A stretch of DNA of 56,835 bases. It comes from an uncultured Pseudomonadales bacterium. Lineage in GTDB: Bacteria > Pseudomonadota > Gammaproteobacteria > Pseudomonadales > Cellvibrionaceae. This document shows positions 35,937 through 46,014 of this stretch, one piece after another. The DNA is taken from the NCBI GenBank assembly GCA_947494095.1, contig CANLTI010000032.1, positions 1-56,835 of the forward strand, written 5' to 3'. The position numbers and the translations under genes were made by a program. The notes below the pieces were generated by a model. That model was not told the DNA's origin. It worked only from the letters and a program-made list of their open reading frames with translations, and ran no database searches. Each line of letters begins with the position of its first letter. Position 1 is the first letter of the stretch.

Positions 35937-38027
35937 ATGAAGTTTTTCTCTAAATTATGGCCAAAGCGCTGGTTTGGCGCTTCGCTCAGCTTCAGCGATA
36001 GTGAGCAATTGGAGCAATATCGCCGCATTTTTCGTGGTGCAAATGACTACGGGTACTTTGATTGGGATTTATCGGAAGATAAAATCGCCTGGAGTGGCGG
36101 CTATTGGCGGATGCTTGGTTATAGCGATAATGACGTGGAGCATATCTCGGGCACTAAAAATTACTTTAGTTACGTGCACCCAGACGATTACGATATTTTT
36201 ATGACGGGTGTACGCAAGGTGTTGCGTGAAGGCAAGTCTATTGATATTGCTTATCGTGTGCGCAAAAAGGATGGCGACTGGGTATGGACCGAAATTCACG
36301 CCGATGGCACGCGTGACGAAAAGGGCTGGGTTTATTACATCAGTGGTATTGCACTCGATATTACACGACGCAAGCAGGCGGAACAGGCGCTAGAACTTAT
36401 TGAGGCGCGTCATGCGCGTATTATAAAAGCCTCTAACGATGGCTTTTGGGAGTGGACAGCCGAACAAAAGGGGTTTTCATTTTCTAATCGTTGTTGGGAG
36501 CTGCTGGGCTATGATGAGAAAGATGACACGGTTAACCAAGGGGTTGATCGACTTCAGGCGTGGCGCAAGCGTATACACCCCGAAGATGTTAAATTGTTTG
36601 ATGCCGCCTTAGATCGCCATATAAAACACAAAGAACCTTTTGATGTTGAATACCGAATTGAACGGCGCGATGGGGGCTGGAGCTGGATTAGGGGCCGTGG
36701 ATACATGGAGTTTGACAGTCAGGGGCTGCCGGCGCGAATGTCCGGTACTAACATGTCGATCACAGAGCTAAAACAAGCCGAAGAGCGCGTGCTGTTAGCC
36801 AAAGAGCAGGCTGAGTCGGCTAACCGGGCAAAATCTGAATTTTTATCCAGTATGAGCCATGAGCTGCGCACGCCCTTAAATGCCATTTTGGGTTTTTCTC
36901 ATCTTTTAGAGAGTGATTCTAGCCTTAATGGTAAGCAGCGCAACAGTGTGGCAGAAATTGTTAAAGCCGGCCGCTATTTGTTGACACTCATTGGTGATGT
37001 TTTAGATTTGGCAAAAATAGAAGCTGGGCGCATGGAAATGAGCTTGGAGCCGGTCGATCCAAGTTTATTGTTAAAAGAATGCTTAAGCTACGTTCAGTCA
37101 TCGGCCGATGCACTTTTTTTACAGGTCTCTATGAGTTTGGTCGATAGCGAAGTACTGCGTGTTAAGGCCGATAAAACGAGGCTTAAGCAGGTTTTTCTTA
37201 ACTTGATGAGTAATGCGGTTAAATACAATAAGCCCCACGGTCGTATTATTGTATCGAGTGCGGTTGATCGCGAGGGTATTTTGCGGATCAATATCGAAGA
37301 TACTGGGCTTGGCGTACCCGAGTCAAAGCAGCATGAGCTATTCCAGCCTTTTTGTCGTTTAGGTGCTGAACAGTCCGAAGTGGAAGGCAGTGGCGTAGGC
37401 TTGGTGATCACACGTGAATTGGTTGAGCAAATGGGCGGGCAAATTGGTTTTCAGCGGCGCCACGATGGCGGCAGCTGCTTTTGGCTGGAGTTACCCATTA
37501 TAGAGGCTCAAAAATTAGCTACCTCGGATACTGCCCCAGGTCAAACTACAGCGCTGATCGACTGCGGCCCTAAAAAAGTTTTGTATGTTGAAGATAACGA
37601 AGCTAATCAGCGTTTAATTTGCCAATTATTTGAGCATTACAAAGGCATTGATATTGAAATTGCGAGCGATGCTTTTAAGGGGGTTTTTGCCGCCCGCGTC
37701 AGCCAGCCAGATCTAATCATATTAGATATTAACTTACCTGGAATGAATGGTTTTGAGGCTTTAGATATTTTACGTGCTGACAGTTTGACGAAAAACACAC
37801 CGATTATTGCCTTGTCGGCCAATGCCATGACGCACGATAAAGAAAAGGGGCTCGATGCAGGCTTTTATGCCTATTTAACAAAGCCGCTTGACGTGACCCA
37901 GCTTATTGATGTGCTCAATAGTATATGGCATTGCCCCATTGAACACTCTAAAGCGAATGAGCACTCTAAAGCGAAGCGTTTTATGCAGGCGGCAACAGTG
38001 CAAGCTCTAGCACTTGAGGAGAGCTAG
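35937..38027 (+). CDS. PAS-PAS hybrid sensor histidine kinase with receiver domain
   Basis: 696 residues. Two PAS/PAC units (about 28-145 and 158-278) with the WxWxE/WSWIRGRG-type PAC strands, then HisKA with phospho-acceptor His308 in SMSHELRTPLNAILGF, HATPase with N-box Asn426 and G-box segments DTGLGVP and GSGVGLV, and a C-terminal receiver (about 546-665) with Glu552/Asp553, phospho-Asp597 in ILDINLPGMNG and Lys649. No membrane helix, so it is cytosolic and senses an internal signal. No HPt domain or partner regulator is adjacent. The last 30 residues contain a repeated EHSKA. Confidence 0.93.
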   Translation: MKFFSKLWPKRWFGASLSFSDSEQLEQYRRIFRGANDYGYFDWDLSEDKIAWSGGYWRMLGYSDNDVEHISGTKNYFSYVHPDDYDIFMTGVRKVLREGKSIDIAYRVRKKDGDWVWTEIHADGTRDEKGWVYYISGIALDITRRKQAEQALELIEARHARIIKASNDGFWEWTAEQKGFSFSNRCWELLGYDEKDDTVNQGVDRLQAWRKRIHPEDVKLFDAALDRHIKHKEPFDVEYRIERRDGGWSWIRGRGYMEFDSQGLPARMSGTNMSITELKQAEERVLLAKEQAESANRAKSEFLSSMSHELRTPLNAILGFSHLLESDSSLNGKQRNSVAEIVKAGRYLLTLIGDVLDLAKIEAGRMEMSLEPVDPSLLLKECLSYVQSSADALFLQVSMSLVDSEVLRVKADKTRLKQVFLNLMSNAVKYNKPHGRIIVSSAVDREGILRINIEDTGLGVPESKQHELFQPFCRLGAEQSEVEGSGVGLVITRELVEQMGGQIGFQRRHDGGSCFWLELPIIEAQKLATSDTAPGQTTALIDCGPKKVLYVEDNEANQRLICQLFEHYKGIDIEIASDAFKGVFAARVSQPDLIILDINLPGMNGFEALDILRADSLTKNTPIIALSANAMTHDKEKGLDAGFYAYLTKPLDVTQLIDVLNSIWHCPIEHSKANEHSKAKRFMQAATVQALALEES

Positions 38028-38029
38028 CA

Positions 38030-38527
38030 GTGCTTATCAATGATAACTTGCAGCAGCGAGCGCAAGCGTTAGGTCATATTTTGTTGCAACTGCGAGCCAC
38101 AGTCACTACGGCTGAGTCCTGCACCGGGGGGGCTGTAGCAGCAAGCTTAACGGCAATTGCAGGCAGCTCGGCGTGGTTTGATGGCGGTTTTGTGACTTAT
38201 AGTAATCGCTTAAAGACGCAGTTGTTGAATGTACCTACTGAGCTTATCGCGCAATACGGCGTTGTGAGCGAGGCGGTTGCTACAGCCATGGTGTTGGGTG
38301 CTTGCCAGCGCGCACAGGCCAACTATGCGGTATCGCTTTCGGGGGTTGCAGGGCCTGACGGAGGCTCAGAAGCCAAGCCTGTGGGGACGGTGTGCATTGC
38401 TTGGGGGGCGCCACAGCAGGTCATCGCGCAAACCTTTCACTTTGACGGTGATCGAGACAGCGTAAGAGAGCAGGCTGTTATGGCGGCGCTTGTGGGGTTG
38501 ACGCAGCATTTGCAAAACACAGCGTAA
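38030..38527 (+). CDS. pncC: Nicotinamide-nucleotide amidohydrolase (PncC, CinA C-terminal domain)
   Basis: 165 residues, the stand-alone CinA C-terminal domain. It deamidates NMN to NaMN in NAD recycling. Motifs TTAESCTGGAVAASLT and LSGVAGPDGGSEAKPVGTV are intact. It starts at GTG 38030 with GAGGAGAG upstream, 2 bp after the kinase stop, so it may be cotranscribed. Its place before recA is conserved in many gammaproteobacteria. Confidence 0.94.
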   Translation: MLINDNLQQRAQALGHILLQLRATVTTAESCTGGAVAASLTAIAGSSAWFDGGFVTYSNRLKTQLLNVPTELIAQYGVVSEAVATAMVLGACQRAQANYAVSLSGVAGPDGGSEAKPVGTVCIAWGAPQQVIAQTFHFDGDRDSVREQAVMAALVGLTQHLQNTA

Positions 38528-38608
38528 CAATAAAAGCGTAACGTAACTATTTAGCCCAGCTGACAAATTCAAAAGATTGTAGACTTGGCTAAAGTGCTAC
38601 CGCAAAAC

Positions 38609-38628
38609 TACTGTATAAGCATACAATT
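38609..38628 (+). promoter_or_regulatory. LexA-like SOS box upstream of recA
   Basis: TACTGTATAAGCATACAATT matches the gammaproteobacterial LexA consensus at 15 of 20 positions; the left half CTGTATA is perfect, the right half CAA instead of CAG. It lies 118 bp before recA, where SOS control is expected. Confidence 0.65.
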
Positions 38629-38745
38629 TATGGTTGCTTGTACAGTATTAATGTCTTATTCTTAAACCATCAAACGATGAGTGCTATATTGAGTATTCGT
38701 TGTTAATTGATGCATAAAATTTTACGCCATAAAAAGGGGACCACA

Positions 38746-39780
38746 ATGGATGCCAATAAAGAAAAAGCACTTGCCGCTGCGCTGTCACAAATTGATCGCC
38801 AATTTGGGAAGGGCACCGTTATGCGTATGGGTGATAAAGAGCGCATTGCTATACCGAGTGTATCAACAGGCTCTTTAGGGTTAGATGTTGCTTTGGGCAT
38901 TGGTGGTTTACCTAAAGGGCGTATTGTCGAAATTTATGGCCCTGAATCATCGGGTAAAACAACTCTGACACTCCAAGTGATTGCTGAAGCGCAAAAAAAA
39001 GGGGGTACCTGTGCTTTTATTGATGCCGAGCACGCACTTGACCCTATATACGCTGAAAAATTAGGAGTCAATGTTGACGACCTCATCGTTTCGCAGCCCG
39101 ATACCGGTGAGCAAGCGCTTGAAGTTGCCGATATGCTAGTGCGCTCAGGCGCTGTTGATGTTTTGGTTGTTGACTCTGTGGCTGCGTTAACGCCTAAAGC
39201 TGAAATTGAAGGCGAAATGGGTGATCATCACGTGGGTTTGCAGGCGCGATTAATGTCGCAAGCGTTACGTAAAATTACCGGCAATATTAAAAACGCCAAT
39301 TGCTTAGCCATTTTTATTAACCAAATTCGTATGAAAATTGGCGTTATGTTTGGCAACCCAGAAACCACAACCGGTGGTAATGCACTTAAATTTTACTCTT
39401 CAGTACGCCTAGATATTCGTCGTATTGGCGCGGTAAAAGATGGTGATGAGGTTGTCGGATCAGAAACACGGGTTAAAGTGGTCAAAAATAAAGTCGCTCC
39501 GCCTTTCAAGCAAGCTGAGTTCCAAATTTTGTACGGTACCGGTATTAACCGTTTAGGCGAAGTGATTGATTATGGCGTTAAGTTGGGTCTCGTCGATAAA
39601 GCGGGTGCTTGGTATAGCTGCGACGGCGAAAAAATTGGCCAAGGTAAGCAAAATTCTATCCAGTACCTGCGTGAGCACCCAGAGCTTGCTAACCGCCTAG
39701 AGACAATTATCAAAGAGCAGCTATTAGGTGAAGTTCAGCCTGCCGATAAAGATGAACTCCCTGATGAGCCCGAAAAATAA
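38746..39780 (+). CDS. recA: Recombinase A (RecA)
   Basis: 344 residues. It forms filaments on single-stranded DNA, exchanges strands and triggers LexA cleavage. Walker [29 protein letters not shown], the L2 segment [21 protein letters not shown]. The frame extends to 38707, but ATG 38746 has AAAAGGGGA upstream and gives the standard [10 protein letters not shown]-terminus. Acidic C-terminus as usual. recX follows after a terminator. Confidence 0.98.
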   Translation: MDANKEKALAAALSQIDRQFGKGTVMRMGDKERIAIPSVSTGSLGLDVALGIGGLPKGRIVEIYGPESSGKTTLTLQVIAEAQKKGGTCAFIDAEHALDPIYAEKLGVNVDDLIVSQPDTGEQALEVADMLVRSGAVDVLVVDSVAALTPKAEIEGEMGDHHVGLQARLMSQALRKITGNIKNANCLAIFINQIRMKIGVMFGNPETTTGGNALKFYSSVRLDIRRIGAVKDGDEVVGSETRVKVVKNKVAPPFKQAEFQILYGTGINRLGEVIDYGVKLGLVDKAGAWYSCDGEKIGQGKQNSIQYLREHPELANRLETIIKEQLLGEVQPADKDELPDEPEK

Positions 39781-39825
39781 GCTAATAACTTTGTTAGCGT
39801 TGAGGTAAGTCAATTTAAAGCTCGC

Positions 39826-39859
39826 AAAAAAGGCGCTAAATGCATTTAGCGCCTTTTTT
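39826..39859 (+). terminator. Terminator between recA and recX
   Basis: AAAAAGGCGCTAAATG pairs with CATTTAGCGCC followed by seven T. Most recA transcripts should stop here, leaving a low recX level from readthrough, as known in other bacteria. Confidence 0.9.
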
Positions 39860-39895
39860 ATATGCGTAATACGAGTGATCATGTGAGAGGTTGTT

Positions 39896-40414
39896 GTGAA
39901 TGATGATGGACTAACTGAGCGTTCGGAGCTATATAGCTGGCTGTACCATAAAAGTATTGAATTGCTGGCAAGGCGCGAACATGGGCGCGTTGAGTTGCAA
40001 ACAAAGCTGCGACAAAAGCTGGCTATACATAAACGCTGGAAAGATGAAGCGGCTGAGCCTGTGAGTTTGGCCATGACGCAAGCGCTAGATAAATTGGAGT
40101 ACTATGATTACTTGAATGATGAGCGCTTTGTGCAAGCTTATATTAATAGTCGTATCAATAAGGGCTATGGTGTAAATAGAATACAGCAAGAGCTTAAACA
40201 CAAAGGCCTGCTTGATGAACTGATCGACAGATACTTGAGTACTCGAGACGATGGGCCTCTAGAAGACAGTATGATTTATAAAACGTGGTACAAAAAATTT
40301 CGCGTACTGGCTCAAGAGCCTAAAGACCGAGCAAAACAGCAGCGCTTTTTACTGTATAGAGGCTTTAGTAGTTGTGAAGTTAACCGTTTATTTGACTACC
40401 TAAAAGCACTGTAA
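39896..40414 (+). CDS. recX: Regulatory protein RecX
   Basis: 172 residues, all-helical repeats. It binds and restrains RecA filaments. Family features: ELLARREHGRVELQTKLRQK, ALDKLEYYDYLNDERFVQAYINSRINKGYG and RFLLYRGFS. It starts at GTG 39896 with GAGAGG upstream. Its place after recA, behind a terminator, keeps it below RecA. Confidence 0.93.
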   Translation: MNDDGLTERSELYSWLYHKSIELLARREHGRVELQTKLRQKLAIHKRWKDEAAEPVSLAMTQALDKLEYYDYLNDERFVQAYINSRINKGYGVNRIQQELKHKGLLDELIDRYLSTRDDGPLEDSMIYKTWYKKFRVLAQEPKDRAKQQRFLLYRGFSSCEVNRLFDYLKAL

Positions 40415-40605
40415 AAGGGTTGTATACGGCAACCTTGACACGATTGTGAACCTCGAGCACAAAATACAACATGCAACACCGAGCTTAAATGTATACTCTA
40501 TTTTGGCTGCTGGAGTATGAGTGGTATCTAGCAAGCGTGTGATTGAACACCCATGGTTTTATCGATAAGCACTTAATGTAAAGCGCTTATTGAGTGCCAT
40601 CATTC

Positions 40606-41565
40606 ATGAATAAAAAACAGGACTCCGCTGTGAAACAATTAGCCCTTAGTGCGTGTTTAGCTGTATTTAGTGTACAAGCCTATGCTGCAGATCTTCATAT
40701 TAAAGCTGGCTCTACTTATATTATTGATAGTCGCCAAGCCAAGCTTAACCTCGATACCTTAACAATCGGTGATAAGGCCAAAATTACACTCGCCAGCAAT
40801 GTTGATATGTGGGTTGTTGATGCAAAAGAGGCCAACATTGGTTATGGCGTTGTGATTATGGGGCGCGGTGAAAGTGGCCGTGATGGCTCCAATGGCGTAT
40901 CGCACCGTGAAGCCGCCAAATGCCAGCCCGGTCAAGCCGGTGGTGATGGTGCGGCAGGGGTTAGCGGTGATAGCGGCGCAAATATTCATTGGTCGCTTGG
41001 CGTTGTGAGTTTTGGCAGTGTGAGTATTGACCTTAGTGGTGGCAACGGGGGCCGGGGCGGTAATGGCGGTGATGGGCAAAACGTACCCGACTTTTCGCGG
41101 TGTACCGAAAGTGGCGGGGCTGCCGGCAATGGCGGTCATGGTGGCAACGGCGGCAAAGGAGGAAGCTTTCGATTCCACTACACGCTGGCCGATGGCGCGG
41201 GCGATTTAACCAATAGTATCGAGGTTAAAATATCGGGAGGGTTGCGTGGTAAAGGCGGGCAGCCAGGCATCGCAGGTATAGGTACCTCGGGCCGTTATAT
41301 TAATAAAAAGTCTTTAAGTGGTAGCCGCAGCTGGGAGGCCGGTGGTGGTGATGGCGCGCAAGGCAATGAAGGTCGTGCTGGTGCCTCTAGTGCAAATGGT
41401 AGTTTAGATATCCGGTTAATTAATGGCGCTGCTGCTTCGGTATTACCTAAAGCGCCTCAAAATGAAGCGCCAAGTAAGGATTTGGAGCAGCGGGTTAAGG
41501 CGTTAGAAATTTTGACGCAAAAGCTCGAGGCACGCATAAGGCTACTAGAGCTCGATAAAGAATAA
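40606..41565 (+). CDS. Secreted glycine-rich protein with C-terminal coiled coil
   Basis: About 319 residues. Signal peptide (cleavage near VQAYA), a beta-rich unit (about 22-80), then a Gly/Asn/Asp-rich region (about 85-275) with runs such as GGNGGRGGNGGDG and GNGGHGGNGGKGG, and a terminal amphipathic helix (DLEQRVKALEILTQKLEARI) suited to oligomerise. Two cysteines (near CQPG and RCTE) may bond. It resembles collagen-like or glycine-rich surface proteins, but no family was recognised. A GTG at 40594 is an alternative start. It stands alone with a terminator after it; role possibly adhesive or structural. Confidence 0.72.
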   Translation: MNKKQDSAVKQLALSACLAVFSVQAYAADLHIKAGSTYIIDSRQAKLNLDTLTIGDKAKITLASNVDMWVVDAKEANIGYGVVIMGRGESGRDGSNGVSHREAAKCQPGQAGGDGAAGVSGDSGANIHWSLGVVSFGSVSIDLSGGNGGRGGNGGDGQNVPDFSRCTESGGAAGNGGHGGNGGKGGSFRFHYTLADGAGDLTNSIEVKISGGLRGKGGQPGIAGIGTSGRYINKKSLSGSRSWEAGGGDGAQGNEGRAGASSANGSLDIRLINGAAASVLPKAPQNEAPSKDLEQRVKALEILTQKLEARIRLLELDKE

Positions 41566-41586
41566 CCTAAGCCACTGAACGCCATT

Positions 41587-41618
41587 AAAAACGCCTGTAA
41601 TTACAGGCGTTTTTTTTA
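41587..41618 (+). terminator. Terminator after the glycine-rich gene
   Basis: AAAACGCCTGTAA / TTACAGGCGTTTT, a perfect palindrome with an eight-T tail. Confidence 0.9.
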
Positions 41619-41910
41619 CTTGTCACAAATGCAAGCTAGCTTTGCACAGCGGGTTTGCCCAAGTGAAAACGTGAGCTCACCTTTTATGTTCCAAAATGGC
41701 GCATTGTGTTTTTTTTGGTGCGCATGAGAGGTTGCTTTTGGTGCCGGCTCGCTTACAATCAAGCTCGAGTTACAGTATTATTTTTTGTAACTTACTGTTT
41801 TATAAGGTTTTTTGCTTTTTGGCAAACATCCTGCAATGCAGTGATTACAAAAGCTGTGACGCCTAAAACTAGAGCTTAATCATTAATCGCTACCACTTTG
41901 GAGAAAAATC
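41619..41910 (+). promoter_or_regulatory. Regulatory region of the porin-glnK-amtB cluster
   Basis: No ORF. It contains two TTGGTGC half-sites (41715-41721 and 41738-41744), as in one arm of NtrC sites, and a sigma-54 promoter at 41820-41835. The layout, activator sites about 80-100 bp before a -24/-12 promoter, fits nitrogen control. Confidence 0.5.
41820..41835 (+). promoter_or_regulatory. Sigma-54 promoter of the porin gene
   Basis: TGGCAAACATCCTGCA has GG and GC separated by exactly 10 bases and agrees with the consensus TGGCACGNNNNTTGCA in all but three defined positions. Its position 75 bp before the porin ATG is right for NtrC-dependent expression under nitrogen limitation. Confidence 0.75.
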
Positions 41911-42597
41911 ATGAAATTATCAAAAACGCTTATAGCATCATCTATAGCGGCTGTAATGGCGACGAGTGTTGTGGCTCCTGTGCAAGCAGAAGTTGAAGTT
42001 GGCGCATCAGTGGGTGTGGCGAATATGTACTACTGGCGCGGACAGGAACTTGGTAATGGCACACCTGCGGTATCAGGTGACTTAAACATCAGCACTACCG
42101 GTTTTTACGGTGGTATTTGGGGTTCATCAGGCGATACAGCTGCGGGCTCTGAATATGACTTATACGTAGGTTATGGCGCAAGCTTGGGTGATTTTTCTGT
42201 TGATTTAAGTGCATGGACTTATGTTTACCCATCAAAGCGATCACTGGATGTAGCTGTCTCAGGTGCAAGTGGTGAGATCCGAAGCATTGCCGAGCGCTCT
42301 GAGCCGGGTGATTTATCTGAAGTTATTCTTGGTTTAGGTTACGGCCCCGTCGCTGTGACTTACTACGATAACATTGCCGGCGATACTGGTTACTGGTATG
42401 GCACCTTAGCACTTGAGCTAGGAGCGTTTGGTTTTACTTACGGCCTACAAGAAGATGACTACGCGCATTTTGATGTGAGCTACGCCTTTAACGATAACCT
42501 TGTCTTTACCATTGGCACGGTCGTTGATGATGTTGATGCGGAGTACGATGACGATACTAAATTTGTTGTCTCTTACACGCTTCCATTAGGTGAATAA
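41911..42597 (+). CDS. TorF-like putative porin
   Basis: 228 residues. Signal peptide (cleavage near APVQA), then a beta-strand-rich outer-membrane protein: VGVANMYYWRGQEL near the N-terminus is typical of the TIGR02001/TorF porin group, and the C-terminus is VVSYTLPLGE. It likely lets small nitrogen solutes through the outer membrane, judged from its position before glnK and amtB and its sigma-54 promoter. GGAG precedes the ATG. A hairpin follows the gene at 42606, so glnK may be expressed from readthrough. Confidence 0.85.
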   Translation: MKLSKTLIASSIAAVMATSVVAPVQAEVEVGASVGVANMYYWRGQELGNGTPAVSGDLNISTTGFYGGIWGSSGDTAAGSEYDLYVGYGASLGDFSVDLSAWTYVYPSKRSLDVAVSGASGEIRSIAERSEPGDLSEVILGLGYGPVAVTYYDNIAGDTGYWYGTLALELGAFGFTYGLQEDDYAHFDVSYAFNDNLVFTIGTVVDDVDAEYDDDTKFVVSYTLPLGE

Positions 42598-42605
42598 TTA
42601 CCTTT

Positions 42606-43018
<413 letters not shown>

Positions 43019-43042
43019 TTTACCTTTTTCCGGAGATATGCA

Positions 43043-44284
43043 ATGGAAAACACTGTTTTTGAATTGCAGTACGCCCTAGATACCTTTTACTTTTTAATAT
43101 GTGGCGCACTGGTAATGTGGATGGCAGCAGGTTTTGCCATGTTAGAGTCTGGCCTTGTGCGCTCTAAAAACACGACTGAAATTCTAACCAAAAACATCGC
43201 CCTTTATGCGATTGCCTGCATTATGTACTTTGTATGCGGCTACGCAATTATGTATGGCGGTGATTACTTCTTATCGGGTATTGCCGCTGATGGTGTTACC
43301 GGTGTTTCTGTCGATGACCGCAAAACTTACGCCCCTTCGGCCGACTTTTTCTTCCAGGTTGTCTTTGTTGCGACCGCGATGTCTATTGTGTCTGGTGCTG
43401 TCGCTGAGCGTATGAAGCTGTGGGCTTTCTTAGCCTTCGCGGTTGTGATGACTGGCTTTATTTACCCAATGGAAGGCAGCTGGACTTGGGGTGGCAATGC
43501 CGTATTCGGTATGTACACCTTGGGTGATCTTGGCTTTTCTGATTTTGCCGGCTCTGGCATTGTACATATGTCGGGTGCAGCTGCGGCATTGGCGGGTGTA
43601 TTAATCCTCGGTGCACGTAAAGGTAAATACGGTGCCAACGGCAGCGTGAATGCTATTCCTGGCTCTAACTTGCCTTTAGCGACACTGGGTATGTTTATTT
43701 TATGGATGGGCTGGTTTGGCTTTAACGGCGGCTCTGTGCTGGCAACAGCGAGTGTCGAAAGCGCCAACTCTGTGGCTGTCGTCTTTATGAATACCAACGC
43801 CGCGGCGGCTGGTGGTTTGATTGCGGCTTTATTAGTGGCTCGCATTATGTTTGGTAAAGCCGATTTAACCATGGCACTAAACGGCGCATTAGCTGGGCTT
43901 GTAGCCATTACCGCTGAGCCATCGACTCCCTCGGCATTACAAGCGACATTGTTTGGTGGTATTGGCGGTGTATTAGTCGTGTTTAGTATTTTATTCCTCG
44001 ATAAGCTTAAAATCGATGACCCTGTTGGCGCCATCTCTGTACACGGTGTTGTGGGTTTATTAGGTTTATTGTTAGTCCCTTTCACCAATGATGGCTCAAG
44101 CTTTAGTGGTCAAATTATTGGTGCCTTAACCATATTTGTTTGGGTATTTGTGACTAGCTTAATCGTATGGTTTGGCATTAAGACCGTTATCGGTATTCGT
44201 GTCACAGAGGAAGAAGAGTTTGAGGGTGTCGATATTGCCGAGTGCGGTATGGAAGCTTACCCTGAATTTACTAATGGTAAATAG
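43043..44284 (+). CDS. amtB: Ammonium transporter (AmtB)
   Basis: 413 residues, 11 membrane helices, a trimeric inner-membrane ammonium channel. Family segments: WMAAGFAMLESGLVRSKN, the Asp of MEGSWTWGGN region, GSGIVHMSGAAAAL with the first pore His, and AISVHGVVGLLGLL with the second. No cleaved leader is apparent, and the first helix starts at about residue 8. CGGAGA lies before the ATG. Blocked by GlnK from either neighbouring gene. Confidence 0.96.
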   Translation: MENTVFELQYALDTFYFLICGALVMWMAAGFAMLESGLVRSKNTTEILTKNIALYAIACIMYFVCGYAIMYGGDYFLSGIAADGVTGVSVDDRKTYAPSADFFFQVVFVATAMSIVSGAVAERMKLWAFLAFAVVMTGFIYPMEGSWTWGGNAVFGMYTLGDLGFSDFAGSGIVHMSGAAAALAGVLILGARKGKYGANGSVNAIPGSNLPLATLGMFILWMGWFGFNGGSVLATASVESANSVAVVFMNTNAAAAGGLIAALLVARIMFGKADLTMALNGALAGLVAITAEPSTPSALQATLFGGIGGVLVVFSILFLDKLKIDDPVGAISVHGVVGLLGLLLVPFTNDGSSFSGQIIGALTIFVWVFVTSLIVWFGIKTVIGIRVTEEEEFEGVDIAECGMEAYPEFTNGK

Positions 44285-44365
44285 GCCAATAGTAAAGCGT
44301 TTGACCCTAAGGTTATCTGATTGCGATAACCTGACCTGAAGTAGTACGTTGATGTAAGAACCTTT

Positions 44366-44390
44366 GGCGGCCTTTTTGGCCGCCTTTTTT
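44366..44390 (+). terminator. Terminator after amtB
   Basis: GGCGGCC / GGCCGCC with a five-T loop and six T after the stem. Confidence 0.92.
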
Positions 44391-44464
44391 GGTTTTATGG
44401 GGGTTATTTTTAACTGGCATTTGCTTATTGTTGGGTGTCTGTTGTAGATTGAGGCCGTAGAGTC

Positions 44465-44481
44465 AAGCGCAAGCTGCGCTT
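44465..44481 (+). other. Short inverted repeat before the second PII gene
   Basis: AAGCGCA-AGC-TGCGCTT, 42 bp before the ATG. It may be an operator; no sigma-54 motif was found in this gap. Confidence 0.3.
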
Positions 44482-44483
44482 AG

Positions 44484-44861
<378 letters not shown>

Positions 44862-44958
44862 TCGTTAATGTATATTAAGTGCTTATCGATTGTGGATAGC
44901 GCTAAGTGCTATATAAGTACTGTGAAAGTACTGTGAAAAAAAGTATCGTAAATTGATC

Positions 44959-44984
44959 AAAAGCCCGCATGTGTGGGCTTTTTT
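44959..44984 (+). terminator. Terminator after the second PII gene
   Basis: AAAAGCCC / GGGCTTTT with a 9-10-base loop and a six-T tail. Confidence 0.85.
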
Positions 44985-45008
44985 GTGCGTGTAAGGTAAG
45001 GGGTTGAA

Positions 45009-45821
45009 ATGTTCGATTTATTGGCAATGCTAATTTTACCTGCCATTATGGCGGGGCTTATTGCTGGTTTATTTGGTTTGGGTGGCGGGGCTGTCATAGT
45101 GCCTGCCGTTTTTTATGTGTTAACCGAGCAAAGTATTGCGCCAGAGGTGGCGATTAATATTGCGGTGGCAACATCACTGGCGACCATTGTATTAACGGGT
45201 GCAACATCGGCCTTGAGTCATCACCGTTTAGGCCATGTTGACTGGGTCTTGGTGCAGCGCTGGCTGCCTTTTTTACTATTAGGCGCACTGCTAGGCAGTA
45301 CTATTATTGCTCGATTTAAAACGTCTGGACTTATCATATTTTTTGGTCTTTTTTTGTGGTGTGTTGCGGTAATCAGTGTGGTGCGCACTCGAGCTGTTGG
45401 GTCACCGCAACGTGACGGTTTGAGTTGGGCTGCGCCTGTCTGGAAGGTGCCTGTCATCGTATTTTTAATTGGTGCGGTATCGGCTTTGGTTGGTGTAGGT
45501 GGCGGCACAATGAGCGTCCCTACATTAACGGCTATGGGGCGAAGTATTCACCAGGCGATAGGAACCTCGGCGGCAATGGGGGTGGCGCTAGCGCTGGCGG
45601 CAACGCTGTGGATGCTACTTACCTTTGAGCCTACAGGCGTCGACAATACTGTGGGCTTGGTGTATTGGCCGGCGTATTTAACGATTATGCCTTGCACACT
45701 TATTTTTGCGCCTCTGGGGGTAAAGCTTAGTCAGCGTATATCGGCGCCCACACTAAACATCGCTTTTATGCTTTTGCTGCTTATTGTAGGGGCGAGAATG
45801 ATTTGGGTGGGTATAAGCTAA
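45009..45821 (+). CDS. TauE/SafE-family membrane permease
   Basis: 270 residues with about eight membrane helices and the paired family repeats GLIAGLFGLGGGAVIVPAV near the N-terminus and GAVSALVGVGGGTMSVPTL in the middle. The family exports sulfite, sulfonates or other organic anions; substrate is not predictable here. ATG at 45009 with GTAAGGGG upstream. Likely a single-gene transcript after the PII terminator. Confidence 0.9.
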   Translation: MFDLLAMLILPAIMAGLIAGLFGLGGGAVIVPAVFYVLTEQSIAPEVAINIAVATSLATIVLTGATSALSHHRLGHVDWVLVQRWLPFLLLGALLGSTIIARFKTSGLIIFFGLFLWCVAVISVVRTRAVGSPQRDGLSWAAPVWKVPVIVFLIGAVSALVGVGGGTMSVPTLTAMGRSIHQAIGTSAAMGVALALAATLWMLLTFEPTGVDNTVGLVYWPAYLTIMPCTLIFAPLGVKLSQRISAPTLNIAFMLLLLIVGARMIWVGIS

Positions 45822-45849
45822 GGGACGAAAAAAAATACATTATTCAATA

Positions 45850-46014
45850 GTCACTATTTGGTGCTTCATCTGCTCGACTTTATGCTCCTCGACTTTATGC
45901 TCCTGCAAAGTCTAATCTCGCATATCCCTATGCAGGTGCAAAGTCTAATCTCGCATATCCCTATGCAGGTGCAAAGTCTAATCTCGCATATCCCTATGCA
46001 GGTGCAATGTCTAA
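45850..46014 (+). repeat. Family A element, copy 2 (left part only)
   Basis: Left end GTCACTATTTG like the other family A copies, then GACTTTA-TGCTCCTG-CAAAGTC (45891-45912) and a three-unit tandem repeat. The right end GTTAC is missing; the sequence runs straight into family B copy 3, so this is a chimera. Confidence 0.75.
45905..46003 (+). repeat. Three tandem copies of a 33-bp unit
   Basis: Units at 45905-45937, 45938-45970 and 45971-46003 are identical, each holding a hairpin around GCATATCCCTATGC. A degenerate fourth begins GCAATGTCT. One copy of the unit is also in family A copy 1 (near 23918-23950). The length of 33 keeps a frame open by chance. Confidence 0.95.

Noticed and set aside
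44400..44440. Sigma-54 promoter before the second PII gene (TGGCATTTGC)
   Set aside because: The GC dinucleotide is not at the required spacing.
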